A model generated the notes under the pieces. That model was not told the origin of the DNA. It ran no database searches and saw nothing but the letters and a program-made list of their open reading frames with translations. Shown here piece by piece: positions 16,110 through 24,352 of a stretch of 64,000 bases of DNA (positions are counted from its first letter, which is position 1; each line of letters opens with the position of its first letter). The translations under genes and the position numbers were made by a program. The DNA is from Lachnospiraceae bacterium (lineage in GTDB: Bacteria > Bacillota > Clostridia > Lachnospirales > Lachnospiraceae), in NCBI GenBank assembly GCA_910574965.1, contig CAJTDB010000010.1, positions 96,962 through 160,961 of the forward strand, read 5' to 3'.

Positions 16110-18113
16110 ATGAAAAAAATCAAATTGGAGAAACTGGTGCTGCAGAATTTCAAAGGCTGCACAGACCAGACTGTTGAGTTTTCAGACCGGACCGTGATCT
16201 CCGGGGCAAATGCTACCGGGAAAAGCACGATTGTAGATAGCTGGTGCTGGCTGTTATTCAATAAGGACAGCACAGGAGCGGAGAAATTCCAGATCCGCCC
16301 TCTGGATACCGACGGCCGGCAGATCGACAATGTGGAAATCATGGTGGAAGGTACGCTGACCGTGGACGGAAAAGAGGTTGTGCTGAAAAAAGTCCAGAAA
16401 CAGATCTGGCGGAAGCGTCGCGGCACGGACGTGACAGAGCTGCAGGGGAATGAGAATCTTTTCGAGATTAATGGTTATCCGAAGTCTGAGAAAGATTACA
16501 AAGAATATATTTCTGATCTGCTGGAAGAGAAGATGTTCAAGCTGCTCACAAATCCCAAGGCATTTACGGCGCTTCCTTGGAAGGAGCAGCGGGCGGTGTT
16601 GATGCGTCTGGTGGATGATGTGTCGGATATCGCGATCGCAGAGTCTGACAGCCGGTTTACAGCTCTGGTTCCGGAGCTGGAGCAGGCTTCTCCGGATGAT
16701 ATCCGGAAGAAATACACCAAGGCGCTGAATGCTTGGAAGAAAAAGCAGGTGGAGATCCCGGCCCGGATTGATGAGGTATCTAAGCAGTTGGTTGACATTG
16801 ACGTGGCAGAGCGGGAACTTCATGCAAATTATCTTCGGGAACAGATTGCAGATGCAGAACGGCAGTATGAGGATGCGGATTCTGCCGTGAAAGAATTTGA
16901 CCGGGTAAATGACAGGATTCTGGAAGTTAAAGGCGAGATGCGGATGATCTATGATGTGGCGGATCGTCAGCTGCAGGAACAGGCCGCTGAGATCCGGAAT
17001 CGAAAAGATTCGGCTCATGAGGGCTTTAATGAGTCCAGACATCAGATCAGGATGTGTGAGCTGGATATCGATCGGGCGCAGGCTGTGATTGAGAGAAATG
17101 AAGCAGAGAAAAAACACCTGCAGGATGAATGGAGAGCAGAGAAGACGAAAGCGTTTCCAGCGTTCGAAGAACTTCCGGCGCTTGATGAAAGCAGTCTTAT
17201 TTGCCCAACATGCGGACAGGCTTTTCCAGAAGGGAAGAGACAGGAAAACCTTGCGGCGTATGAGGTACGGAAGAAAAGGCATCTGGAAGATTATGAGGAA
17301 GCCAGGAAATTTTTTGAAGCATCCAAGAAAGAAAGACTTGCGCAGATTACTGATAAAGGGAATGCCACTGTTGTCACCATCAAAAAATATCAGGCAGAAC
17401 TGGAAGCGCTGAAAGTTGATCTGGAAAAGGCAAAAGCTGATTCCATCAGATTCAATAAGTTGGAGTCGGATGCTATGACTGAGCTGGACAAGCTTCCACT
17501 GAAACCGGATTTGTCTGATAACCAGGAATATGAGGCTTTGCAGCTGGAGCTGTCCAAGCTGGAAGAGGGCATGAAAAACATGAGCACCTGCGCAGATTAT
17601 CGGAGCCAAATCAGAATCAGGCTTTCCGGTCTGCGTGAGGAATTGTCGGCGGTCGAGAAAGAAATTGTTTCTGCGGACAATACCGCGATTGAGGAGCGGA
17701 TCGCAGCGCTTCAGGCAGAGCAGCGGGAAGTCGGGCAGAAGGTTGCGGATCAGGAGAAGATGATCTGTATGCTGGAAACGTTTATTCAGGAAAAAATGGA
17801 ACGGATTGCTGGAGATATCAATAAACATTTTAAACATGTCTCTTTCAGATTGTTTAAATCACAGCTCAATGGTGGGGTTGTTCCGACATGTGAAATTAAG
17901 CATGTGAGTGAATCCAAAGGAGATATAAATGAGGGGCATATGATTATAGCTGGTCTGGATATCATTTCTACTCTGTCCAAATTGTATGGTGTGTCGGCTC
18001 CGGTCTTTATAGATGGTTCGGAATCCGTGAATGACTTTAATATTCCCCATATGGACTGCCAGATGGCGCTGTTGAAGGTGACGGATGATGCGGAATTAAA
18101 AGTCAGGGTGTAA
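16110..18113 (+). CDS. SMC/SbcC-like AAA ATPase with zinc hook
   Basis: 667 residues. The N-terminal ATPase half has Walker A GANATGKST (about 32-40); then come two long coiled coils separated by a zinc-hook motif CPTCGQ (about 364), and a C-terminal ATPase half. This is a half-size Rad50/SbcC-type protein. In Firmicutes phages such ATPases lie beside recT and an MBL-fold protein and are thought to assist end resection or strand annealing. The order ATPase, RecT, MBL protein, SSB is kept here. ATG 16110 follows GGGAGAGGACATGTAAAT. Confidence 0.85.
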   Translation: MKKIKLEKLVLQNFKGCTDQTVEFSDRTVISGANATGKSTIVDSWCWLLFNKDSTGAEKFQIRPLDTDGRQIDNVEIMVEGTLTVDGKEVVLKKVQKQIWRKRRGTDVTELQGNENLFEINGYPKSEKDYKEYISDLLEEKMFKLLTNPKAFTALPWKEQRAVLMRLVDDVSDIAIAESDSRFTALVPELEQASPDDIRKKYTKALNAWKKKQVEIPARIDEVSKQLVDIDVAERELHANYLREQIADAERQYEDADSAVKEFDRVNDRILEVKGEMRMIYDVADRQLQEQAAEIRNRKDSAHEGFNESRHQIRMCELDIDRAQAVIERNEAEKKHLQDEWRAEKTKAFPAFEELPALDESSLICPTCGQAFPEGKRQENLAAYEVRKKRHLEDYEEARKFFEASKKERLAQITDKGNATVVTIKKYQAELEALKVDLEKAKADSIRFNKLESDAMTELDKLPLKPDLSDNQEYEALQLELSKLEEGMKNMSTCADYRSQIRIRLSGLREELSAVEKEIVSADNTAIEERIAALQAEQREVGQKVADQEKMICMLETFIQEKMERIAGDINKHFKHVSFRLFKSQLNGGVVPTCEIKHVSESKGDINEGHMIIAGLDIISTLSKLYGVSAPVFIDGSESVNDFNIPHMDCQMALLKVTDDAELKVRV

Positions 18114-18129
18114 GAGATGGATATGAATG

Positions 18130-18228
18130 GTCACGTCCCGCAAGGGGCGTGTGAGTAGAAATGAAAGCGAAACATATCATTCGGAAAGTGCTTTGGTCAC
18201 GTCCCGTGAGGGATGTGTGAGTAGAAAC
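18130..18228 (+). CRISPR. Mini-CRISPR array: two 33-base repeats, one 33-base spacer
   Basis: Repeat 1 is 18130-18162, the spacer 18163-18195 and repeat 2 18196-18228. Both repeats begin GTCACGTCCCG and end GTGTGAGTAGAAA, and 28 of 33 bases agree. Differences fall in the loop (GCAA against GTGA, both GNRA-type tetraloops), in two stem bases that keep pairing through G-U pairs, and in the last base. Length, hairpin and GAAA-type 3' end resemble type I-C repeats of Clostridia. There are no cas genes in the window, so host Cas proteins would be needed. It lies 16 bases after the ATPase stop and 11 bases before the next start codon. Confidence 0.75.
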
Positions 18229-18239
18229 AGGAGGTCAAC

Positions 18240-18458
18240 ATGAATTTTTACAAAGTAAAGTTTCTGAAAAATGGACAGGCACAGAGCCGGGCGTACACCT
18301 ATAAGAGCAGTCTGGAACTGATACCGGGCGACAAAGTGGAGCTTCCCGGTGGAAGTCATGGCGTTGTATTGGACGAGTCGGTAGACATGGCTTGGGTGGA
18401 ATCCTATGGAGAGGAAAAATTGAAAGAGATTGTGAAGAAAGTGGAGGTAGAGGAGTAA
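18240..18458 (+). CDS. Small phage protein before RecT
   Basis: 72 residues with beta-rich character (NFYKVKFLKNGQAQSRAYTYKSS...PGDKVELPGGSHGVVL). AGGAGGTCAAC precedes ATG 18240, directly after the CRISPR-like repeat. The stop overlaps the recT start (TAATG). Function unknown; probably a partner in the recombination module. Confidence 0.65.
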   Translation: MNFYKVKFLKNGQAQSRAYTYKSSLELIPGDKVELPGGSHGVVLDESVDMAWVESYGEEKLKEIVKKVEVEE

Positions 18459-19342
18459 TGGCGACAGCAGGAAAGAAACAGGAGCTGGCTCAGCAGGGCA
18501 GACAGCAGGCGGAACTGGTCATCAACAATTCCTTTATGGATGGGCTGGTAACAACAATGCAGGGAAAGATCAGTAATGGTCTGACGATGCCCCCGGATTA
18601 CAATATGGAGAATGCGATTATGTCCGCATATTTGACGCTGAAGCAAACAGTTGATAAGGACAAGCGTCCGGTGCTGGAGGCCTGCAATAAGGAGAGCATT
18701 GCCAATGCCGTTCTGGATATGGCGACAGCGGGGTTGGATGTGTCAAAATCCCAGGGATATTTCATCCCTTATGGCGGCAAGCTGGTCTTCCAGAAATCCT
18801 ATTTTGGCTGGCAGACGTTGGCGCGACGGTATGGGGCGGTCAAGTTTTCGGCCATGTGCATCTATGATGGCGACGAATTTGACTATGATGTGATTGATGG
18901 TGAGATCGAGAATGTCCGGCATAAGCAGAAGTTTTCCAACATTGACAAAGATAAGATCGTCGGCGCTTATGCAGTCGTCACATTTGAAGATAATTCCAAA
19001 AAAGCGGAAGTCATGACTATGGCCGAGATCAGGCAGGCATGGAAACAGAATCAGCAGAACAAAGGTGATGGAAATACGCATCGGAACTTCACAGGGAAAA
19101 TGGCAAAAAAGACGGTACTTTCTAGTATCTGCAAGACGATTGCCAATACATATGGCAATTCTGCGATCAAGGAGCAGATTGACATGGAAGAAGAGATCGG
19201 GCCGGTAGATGTAGTGGCAGAGAGTGTGGCTTATGACATTGAGCAGGGAGCTAACAGCGTCGATTTTGAGCCGGAAGTTGTCGAGGGCGAAATTGTCGGC
19301 GAGGAACCGGCAGAGGAAGAGCCGGCGTTTATGCAGGAGTGA
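18458..19342 (+). CDS. recT: RecT-family single-strand annealing protein
   Basis: 294 residues with the RecT core: NMENAIMSAYLTL, DMATAGLDVSKSQGYFIPYGGKLVFQKSYFGW, AVVTFEDNS and KTVLSSICKT. RecT anneals complementary single strands during phage recombination. ATG 18458 follows AGAGGAGTA, coupled to the preceding gene. The C-terminus is strongly acidic (VEGEIVGEEPAEEEPAF), which may mediate protein contacts. Identification is secure. Confidence 0.93.
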   Translation: MATAGKKQELAQQGRQQAELVINNSFMDGLVTTMQGKISNGLTMPPDYNMENAIMSAYLTLKQTVDKDKRPVLEACNKESIANAVLDMATAGLDVSKSQGYFIPYGGKLVFQKSYFGWQTLARRYGAVKFSAMCIYDGDEFDYDVIDGEIENVRHKQKFSNIDKDKIVGAYAVVTFEDNSKKAEVMTMAEIRQAWKQNQQNKGDGNTHRNFTGKMAKKTVLSSICKTIANTYGNSAIKEQIDMEEEIGPVDVVAESVAYDIEQGANSVDFEPEVVEGEIVGEEPAEEEPAFMQE

Positions 19343-19347
19343 CGGGT

Positions 19348-19548
19348 ATGGACACTATAAAAGAGATTATTGCCAATCTGGATAGTGAAGAACTCTGTAG
19401 ATATTGTAATCATCGTGAGTACTGTGATGGAGGCGTCAAATGCTATGGTGGAGAACCGATATATCCACCTTGTGCAGATGGACTGGATGAGGATGATATT
19501 GATATAGATCTTTATTTGGAAGATATGGAGGAATCAGATGAAGCTTAG
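19348..19548 (+). CDS. Cysteine-rich zinc-binding microprotein
   Basis: 66 residues with six Cys in CRYCNHREYC and GVKCYGGEPIYPPC, followed by a very acidic tail (DEDDIDIDLYLEDMEESDEA). AGGAG precedes ATG 19348 by eight bases. It overlaps the MBL-fold gene by 11 bases. Function unknown; between recT and the MBL gene it probably serves recombination. Confidence 0.6.
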   Translation: MDTIKEIIANLDSEELCRYCNHREYCDGGVKCYGGEPIYPPCADGLDEDDIDIDLYLEDMEESDEA

Positions 19549-20212
19549 ATGTCTTGGCTCCGGATCCTCCGGGAACTGTTACATACTTGAGAACGATTCC
19601 GAAGCTCTGGTTATTGAGGCCGGAATCCCGTTCATGGTGGGAAAGAAAGCCCTGGATTTCAATATCAGTAAGATCGTGGGAGTGGTTATCAGCCATTCCC
19701 ACGGGGATCATGCCAAATATGCAGGCGAGTATGAAAAGGCTGGGATCCCGGTATTCAGACCATATGAGTCGGATATGGAGAGACAGGTTCGGACTTATGG
19801 AAAATTTGTGATTAAAAGCTTTCCTCTGATACATGATGTTCCGTGCTTTGGTTTCCTGATCGAGCATCCGGAGACTGGAAAGGTGCTGTATGCCAGCGAT
19901 ACGGAGTATATCAAGTATCGGTTCAGGGATTTGAGTCACATTTTGATCGAGTGTAACTATTCCAAGGATTTGATTCCGGAAGATGCCGTGAATCGTTCCC
20001 ATGTCATGACTGGGCATATGGAGTTACAGACTGTGCTGGAATTTCTCCGGGCGAATAACAGCCCTGCCTTGAGAAGCGCCGTATTGCTTCATGTGAGCGC
20101 CAGAAACAGTGATCCGGAGGAATTTGTGACAGAGGTCGGAAAAGTGATCCAGTGCCCGGTATGGGCGGCGGAGAAGGGGCTGGAAGTTGATTTGGATTTG
20201 ATGCCGTTTTGA
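19538..20212 (+). CDS. MBL-fold hydrolase, probable recombination nuclease
   Basis: 224 residues of the metallo-beta-lactamase fold: GSGSSGNCY at the N-terminus, the metal motif SHSHGDH (about 52-58), an aspartate in YASDTEY, and HVMTGHMEL and HVSARNS for the remaining ligands. MBL proteins of this type travel with RecT in Firmicutes phages and are presumed exonucleases that supply single-stranded DNA. It ends ...DLDLMPF, like an SSB tail. Confidence 0.82.
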   Translation: MKLRCLGSGSSGNCYILENDSEALVIEAGIPFMVGKKALDFNISKIVGVVISHSHGDHAKYAGEYEKAGIPVFRPYESDMERQVRTYGKFVIKSFPLIHDVPCFGFLIEHPETGKVLYASDTEYIKYRFRDLSHILIECNYSKDLIPEDAVNRSHVMTGHMELQTVLEFLRANNSPALRSAVLLHVSARNSDPEEFVTEVGKVIQCPVWAAEKGLEVDLDLMPF

Positions 20213-20224
20213 AAGGAGGAGATT

Positions 20225-20452
20225 ATGGTACATAAGGTTGAAATCCCAAGTACAGTGCATTTAACGGAATTATTTGTTCTGCGCGGTATTAAATGTACGG
20301 AAACGGGAAAATGTGTGATTGCCGAAAGGGAGTATTCTGTCCAGCCATCGCTTACGCATGTTGTGCAATTTCTGCAGGAGAGCGGCGCCGATTTTGCATC
20401 CATAGTAACGAATTACAGAATAGAGAAAGAGGATGAATTACCATTTATGTGA
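20225..20452 (+). CDS. Small phage protein with SSB-like C-terminus
   Basis: 75 residues, function unknown. The last residues (IEKEDELPFM) closely resemble the acidic SSB tip that docks DNA-repair enzymes. AAGGAGGAGATT precedes ATG 20225. Confidence 0.65.
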   Translation: MVHKVEIPSTVHLTELFVLRGIKCTETGKCVIAEREYSVQPSLTHVVQFLQESGADFASIVTNYRIEKEDELPFM

Positions 20453-20537
20453 GTAAATGATAACAATTTTGATCGGTCAAATTTATATAAATCCAGCCAA
20501 TGCATGGGCTGGGGAAATGAATGTTAAGAGGTGAGGT

Positions 20538-20963
20538 ATGAGCAGAGTAAATCTGGAAACCTTCGCAGGCGGCGCCCTGCAGGAGAAGTTTGATGATGCG
20601 ATGGAAAAGGTTCTTGTCAATATGACGGATCCGAACACGCCGTGGAAGATCAAGCGAAAGATTGTCGTGGAGGTATCTTTCGAACAGAATGAGGACCGGG
20701 ACGATTCTACCGTGAATGTGTCCGTGGTTCCGAAGCTGGCGCCGGTGAAGCCAGTCAGCACCCGGATGGCTATCGGCAAGGATTTGGAGACAGGTCAGGT
20801 GTTCGCTGAAGAATACGGCAATCAGTGCCGGGGTCAGATGACCCTGGACGACTATCAGGGACAGCGGGACCAGGTGGTGGACGGAAAGACTGTAGAAACA
20901 GAGACCGGGGAAATCAGGGAAGGGTCCCGGGTTATTGACTTCAGAGAGACAAAACAGGCATAA
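20538..20963 (+). CDS. Phage protein resembling so-called replication terminator proteins
   Basis: 141 residues. The pattern LETFAGGALQEKFDDAMEKV...NMTDPNTPWKIKRKIVVEVSF...VPKLAPVKPVSTRM matches a family widely labelled replication terminator protein in Firmicutes phages. The label has little experimental support that I know of. It sits in the replication block ahead of a 238-residue partner. Confidence 0.6.
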   Translation: MSRVNLETFAGGALQEKFDDAMEKVLVNMTDPNTPWKIKRKIVVEVSFEQNEDRDDSTVNVSVVPKLAPVKPVSTRMAIGKDLETGQVFAEEYGNQCRGQMTLDDYQGQRDQVVDGKTVETETGEIREGSRVIDFRETKQA

Positions 20964-20978
20964 GGAGGATATAAGATT

Positions 20979-21695
20979 ATGATTAAGAAGGCATTAGAGT
21001 ACATCGTAGGAATGAGCGAACCGCAGGTTCTGGAGATCAACGGGGAGACTTACAGCGACAAAGGGCTGCAGCGCATCTGTCACAACCCGAAAGCGCAGTC
21101 CATCGAGCTGACGACGCTGACAAGCCTGGTGGAATACATCAGGGCCGGAATTGACACTATGGACGACAAAATGATCGTTCATGTGTCCGGTCCGGAATGC
21201 GTGCGGCTGTATTCCCAGCTGGATTTGGATCGTGTGCGGGAATACATGGTGGAAGTTCATGCGCAGGTACCGGAGTTCCGGTATGGCCGGTATATGGACC
21301 ATGAGAATTTCCTGATCGCGCTTCAGTCCAAGTTTATCCAGAATGATGATCGGGATCTGCTTCTGAGATTTACCGGTACTGTGGAAAATGGAACGGTGGC
21401 CCAGTACGGCGACGACGGCGTTACCCAGAAAGCTACCATCAAGACGGGCATCGCATCCAAAGGAGAGGCTGTCGTGCCCAACCCGGTCAGGCTGCGGCCG
21501 TTCCGGACCTTTATCGAAGTGGAGCAGCCGGAGAGCGCGTTTGTATTCCGTATGCGTCAGGATAGTGACGATGGTGTGGAATGCGCCATCTTCGAGGCGG
21601 ACGGCGGTGCATGGAAAAATGCAGCCATGAAGAATATCAAAGAGTATCTGCAGTTTGAACTGAGTGATCTGCCGCAGTTTACTGTGATTTCATAA
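20979..21695 (+). CDS. Conserved phage protein, possibly DUF2303-like
   Basis: 238 residues beginning IKKALEYIVGMSEPQVLEINGETYSDKGL. Later parts (LTTLTSLVEYIRAGID, HENFLIALQSKFIQ, RLRPFRTFIEVEQPESAFVFRM) fit the DUF2303/YfdQ type seen in phage recombination regions. Function unknown. AAGGAGGATATAAGATT precedes ATG 20979. Confidence 0.55.
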   Translation: MIKKALEYIVGMSEPQVLEINGETYSDKGLQRICHNPKAQSIELTTLTSLVEYIRAGIDTMDDKMIVHVSGPECVRLYSQLDLDRVREYMVEVHAQVPEFRYGRYMDHENFLIALQSKFIQNDDRDLLLRFTGTVENGTVAQYGDDGVTQKATIKTGIASKGEAVVPNPVRLRPFRTFIEVEQPESAFVFRMRQDSDDGVECAIFEADGGAWKNAAMKNIKEYLQFELSDLPQFTVIS

Positions 21696-21748
21696 AAATA
21701 TGATCGGCGGCGGCCTGCCGACTGGTGGGCCGCAGAAAGGAAAAGGTA

Positions 21749-21958
21749 ATGGATATTATTACAAAGTGTCCTATTTGCAGGAAAGAGCACCCAGTTCATC
21801 TGACGCGGGAACAGGGGCTTAGATATGGAGATTACAGAGCCGGAAAAGGACATATACAGGATTTACTACCGGCTCTGTCTGCCGATGACAGGGAGCGGCT
21901 GATCACTGGAATCTGTCCGGAATGTTTTGCATCTTTGGGGGAAGAAGACGATGAATAA
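21749..21958 (+). CDS. Zinc-finger phage protein
   Basis: 69 residues with CPIC near the N-terminus and CPEC near the C-terminus, forming one zinc site, and an acidic end. ATG 21749 follows AAAGGAAAAGGTA. Its last bases overlap the ssb start, so the two are translationally coupled. Function unknown. Confidence 0.6.
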   Translation: MDIITKCPICRKEHPVHLTREQGLRYGDYRAGKGHIQDLLPALSADDRERLITGICPECFASLGEEDDE

Positions 21959-22403
21959 GGTTATTTTGATGGGCCGTCTGGTTCGGGATCCTGATATCAG
22001 ATACTCTAATGGAGAGAATGCCACGGCGGTCGCCCGGTTTACTCTGGCTGTGGACAGACGTTTCAAGCGTGATGGAGAGCAGAATGCTGACTTCATCAAC
22101 TGCATTTCTTTTGGAAAAAGCGCTGAGTTTGCGGAAAAATATTTGAGAAAGGGAATCAAACTGGTGGTCACGGGCCGGATTCAGACGGGAAGCTATACCA
22201 ACCGGGACGGGAATAAGGTCTATACGACAGACGTGGTGGTGGAAGAACAGGAGTTTGCCGAGAGCAAGAAGGTGTCCGAGGCAAACAGCGGATCGGGCCA
22301 ATCCAGCCAGAATTCCAGGCAGAGTATGAACACGCCGGAACCTAGCAGTGATGGGTTCATGAGTATTCCGGACGGCATTGATGAAGAACTGCCGTTTAAC
22401 TAA
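21951..22403 (+). CDS. ssb: Single-stranded DNA-binding protein
   Basis: 150 residues: the OB fold (MNKVILMGRLVRDPDIRY...ARFTLAVDRRFK...ADFINCISFGKSAEFAEKYLRKG), a Ser/Gln-rich linker, and a C-terminal tip DEELPFN. It coats single-stranded DNA during phage replication and recombination. ATG 21951 overlaps the preceding stop. The tip has one residue after the usually terminal Phe. Confidence 0.95.
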   Translation: MNKVILMGRLVRDPDIRYSNGENATAVARFTLAVDRRFKRDGEQNADFINCISFGKSAEFAEKYLRKGIKLVVTGRIQTGSYTNRDGNKVYTTDVVVEEQEFAESKKVSEANSGSGQSSQNSRQSMNTPEPSSDGFMSIPDGIDEELPFN

Positions 22404-22414
22404 GGAGATGCGCT

Positions 22415-22795
22415 ATGACAAATGAAATGAAACCATCTGAAGTGATGCAGAATTTTCTTGATTATATGAAGAGCTGTCAGAGAGAATACCAGATTTGCAT
22501 GGTGGAGGTCCACAAGCATGATAAACGGGTCCAGGATTTTCTACATGGTCTGGAATTTGCCGAGAATCGGCAGGAGCGGAACAGGATCGCAACTCAGGTC
22601 AGTCAGAGCCGGAAAGAGCGTAGAAGGCTTAAAGACCGTATGCAGTTTCTGGAAGGATGTGCAAGATTATTCGGTGATAAGTCCAATAAGCAGTTTTTTG
22701 ACCGGTTGCAGAGCCTGATCGAGAAACAGAGAAAGGAAGAAGAATTTCTGGAAAGTGACCGGATCTATAAACCAAGGGCAGGTGATGGTGTATGA
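22415..22795 (+). CDS. Helical phage protein of unknown function
   Basis: 126 residues, rich in charged helices (RKERRRLKDRMQFLEGCARLF, QSLIEKQRKEEEFL). AAGGAGATGCGCT precedes ATG 22415. It overlaps the nuclease gene by four bases (ATGA), which suggests they work together. Confidence 0.6.
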   Translation: MTNEMKPSEVMQNFLDYMKSCQREYQICMVEVHKHDKRVQDFLHGLEFAENRQERNRIATQVSQSRKERRRLKDRMQFLEGCARLFGDKSNKQFFDRLQSLIEKQRKEEEFLESDRIYKPRAGDGV

Positions 22796-23394
22796 GCGTA
22801 ATGATTGTAGAAGACGTTGGAAATAAAATAGACAAGCACATTGTAAAGCATCGCTGGTTCGATGCTCATGATGTAGAGGTCTTGAGAGCTCCCCTCCCGG
22901 TTGGGGATTACATACTCTATACAGAGACAGTGGCGGATGTGATCCGTCGGAAGGTAAAGCGAGGGGTTGATCTGAAGAAGCTTGATTTCCTGGGGAGTTA
23001 TAAGGTCTGTGTGGATACGAAAAAGGACATGCAGGAGATTGTCGGGAATATCTGCGGGAAGCAGCATGATCGTTTTAAGGATGAATGTGTATTGGCGCAG
23101 AATAACGGCATTCAGCTGTACGTATTGGTAGAAAATCAGGGTGGGATCAGTTGTCTTGATGATGTGCCTGGTTGGAAAAATCCACGAACAGAACGATATG
23201 AAATGATTGTGTCTAAACATAAAGAAGGAAAGTGGAAGCGCGTCCCTGAACCAAAGGCGCCGCCCACGACAGGGGAAACGCTGGCAAAATGCATGAAAAC
23301 CATGCAGGACCGGTACGGTGTAAAGTTCCTGTTCTGTCATCCCGATGAAGCCGGGGAACGTATTTTGCAGTTACTGACGGCGCAGGAGGAATGA
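22792..23394 (+). CDS. ERCC4-domain nuclease
   Basis: 200 residues resembling XPF/ERCC4-type nucleases in phages: LPVGDYILY, then VADVIRRKVKRGVD, VDTKKDMQEIV and HDRFKDECVLAQ, close to the GD...ERK...D active-site order with the E-R-K partly changed. Such enzymes cut branched or flap DNA. Located between SSB and the replication initiator. Active-site substitutions make activity uncertain. Confidence 0.65.
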   Translation: MSVMIVEDVGNKIDKHIVKHRWFDAHDVEVLRAPLPVGDYILYTETVADVIRRKVKRGVDLKKLDFLGSYKVCVDTKKDMQEIVGNICGKQHDRFKDECVLAQNNGIQLYVLVENQGGISCLDDVPGWKNPRTERYEMIVSKHKEGKWKRVPEPKAPPTTGETLAKCMKTMQDRYGVKFLFCHPDEAGERILQLLTAQEE

Positions 23395-23395
23395 G

Positions 23396-24352
23396 ATGGC
23401 AGATGAGGGTGTAAATTATTTCCCTCTGTACTGCACACTTGATGAGAAGTTTGAACTGCTGGAAGCGGAATATGGATTAAAAGGATTTGCGATAGTCGTC
23501 AAACTGTTCCAGAGGATCTATAAGGAACATGGTTACTATTGTGAATGGAATAACGACATATCTCTTATATTTGCGAAACAATGTGGTTTTTCAAATGTCG
23601 GAGAGTCTGGAAAAAATAACAGAGATTTTCTTGGCGGTGCGGATGGTTCTTCTCCGCCCGGAAAATCTAAAAACTTAATAGACCATGTGGTCGCCGCTTC
23701 CCTCAGACGGGGTATTTTTAACAAAGATATTTTCGATAATTATTCGATTCTTACATCAAGAGGAATACAAAGAAATTTCCTTAGAATTGTAAGAAATCGA
23801 AAAAATGTTGAGATCAAAAAAGAATACCTTTTATTAAGTGACGCTGAAATTAAGGGAAATGTCGTAATAATTGATGATTCTTACGTAAGAAATGAGGAAT
23901 CTTACGTAAGAAATGAACAAAGTAAAGTAAAGGAAAGTAAAGGAAAGGAAAAGGAAATACCGCGCGCGAGTCGGTTTGAAGACTTTTGGTCGGCGTATCC
24001 AAATCAGCAGAGACGCAACCTTGCAGAAAAAGCGTACTGCGATCTGATACTCTCTGGAACTGTGAAAGAAGATGATCTGGTCCTTGCAGCTCAAAACTAT
24101 GCAGATCATGTGAAGGATTCTGGAGACAAAATGTATCTGCCGAATAATTTTCTGGAAAAATGCGTGTTCGAAGATTATCTGCATGCAAAAGAACCGGAGA
24201 TTGTGAAGGAGGTGGAAACTCTGCCAGAACCGGAAGAAGAACCTGAGCCGGATGCGGGGCAGCTTGCTGCTGAGGGATGGATTGATCCAAATGCTATGAG
24301 TGACGAAGAGTTTGAAGAATATCTGAAAAGAGTAACTGGAAATGATGTATGA
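23396..24352 (+). CDS. Replisome organizer (DUF4373/Lin1244-type N-terminus)
   Basis: 318 residues. The N-terminal domain starts FPLYCTLDEKFELLEAEYGLKGFAIVVKLFQRIY, as in Lin1244/DUF4373 phage initiators. A low-complexity linker follows (SYVRNEESYVRNEQSKVKESKGKEKE), then a helical C-terminal domain (FEDFWSAYPNQQRRNLAEKAY) and an acidic tail. Such proteins bind the phage origin and load the helicase. The linker DNA contains iteron-like repeats. The next gene is the primase-helicase, overlapping by 11 bases. Confidence 0.75.
   Translation: MADEGVNYFPLYCTLDEKFELLEAEYGLKGFAIVVKLFQRIYKEHGYYCEWNNDISLIFAKQCGFSNVGESGKNNRDFLGGADGSSPPGKSKNLIDHVVAASLRRGIFNKDIFDNYSILTSRGIQRNFLRIVRNRKNVEIKKEYLLLSDAEIKGNVVIIDDSYVRNEESYVRNEQSKVKESKGKEKEIPRASRFEDFWSAYPNQQRRNLAEKAYCDLILSGTVKEDDLVLAAQNYADHVKDSGDKMYLPNNFLEKCVFEDYLHAKEPEIVKEVETLPEPEEEPEPDAGQLAAEGWIDPNAMSDEEFEEYLKRVTGNDV
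23878..23912 (+). repeat. Iteron-like palindrome pair, candidate phage origin
   Basis: TCTTACGTAAGA, a 12-base palindrome, occurs at 23879-23890 and 23900-23911, 21 bases apart (two helical turns). A strand-asymmetric purine-rich stretch follows to about 23960. Phage origins often lie inside the initiator gene. Confidence 0.5.

Noticed and set aside
18161..18220. 19-codon frame beginning ATGAAAGCGAAACAT within the mini-array
   Set aside because: It spans the spacer and most of the second repeat, lacks a ribosome site, and the repeats explain the sequence better.
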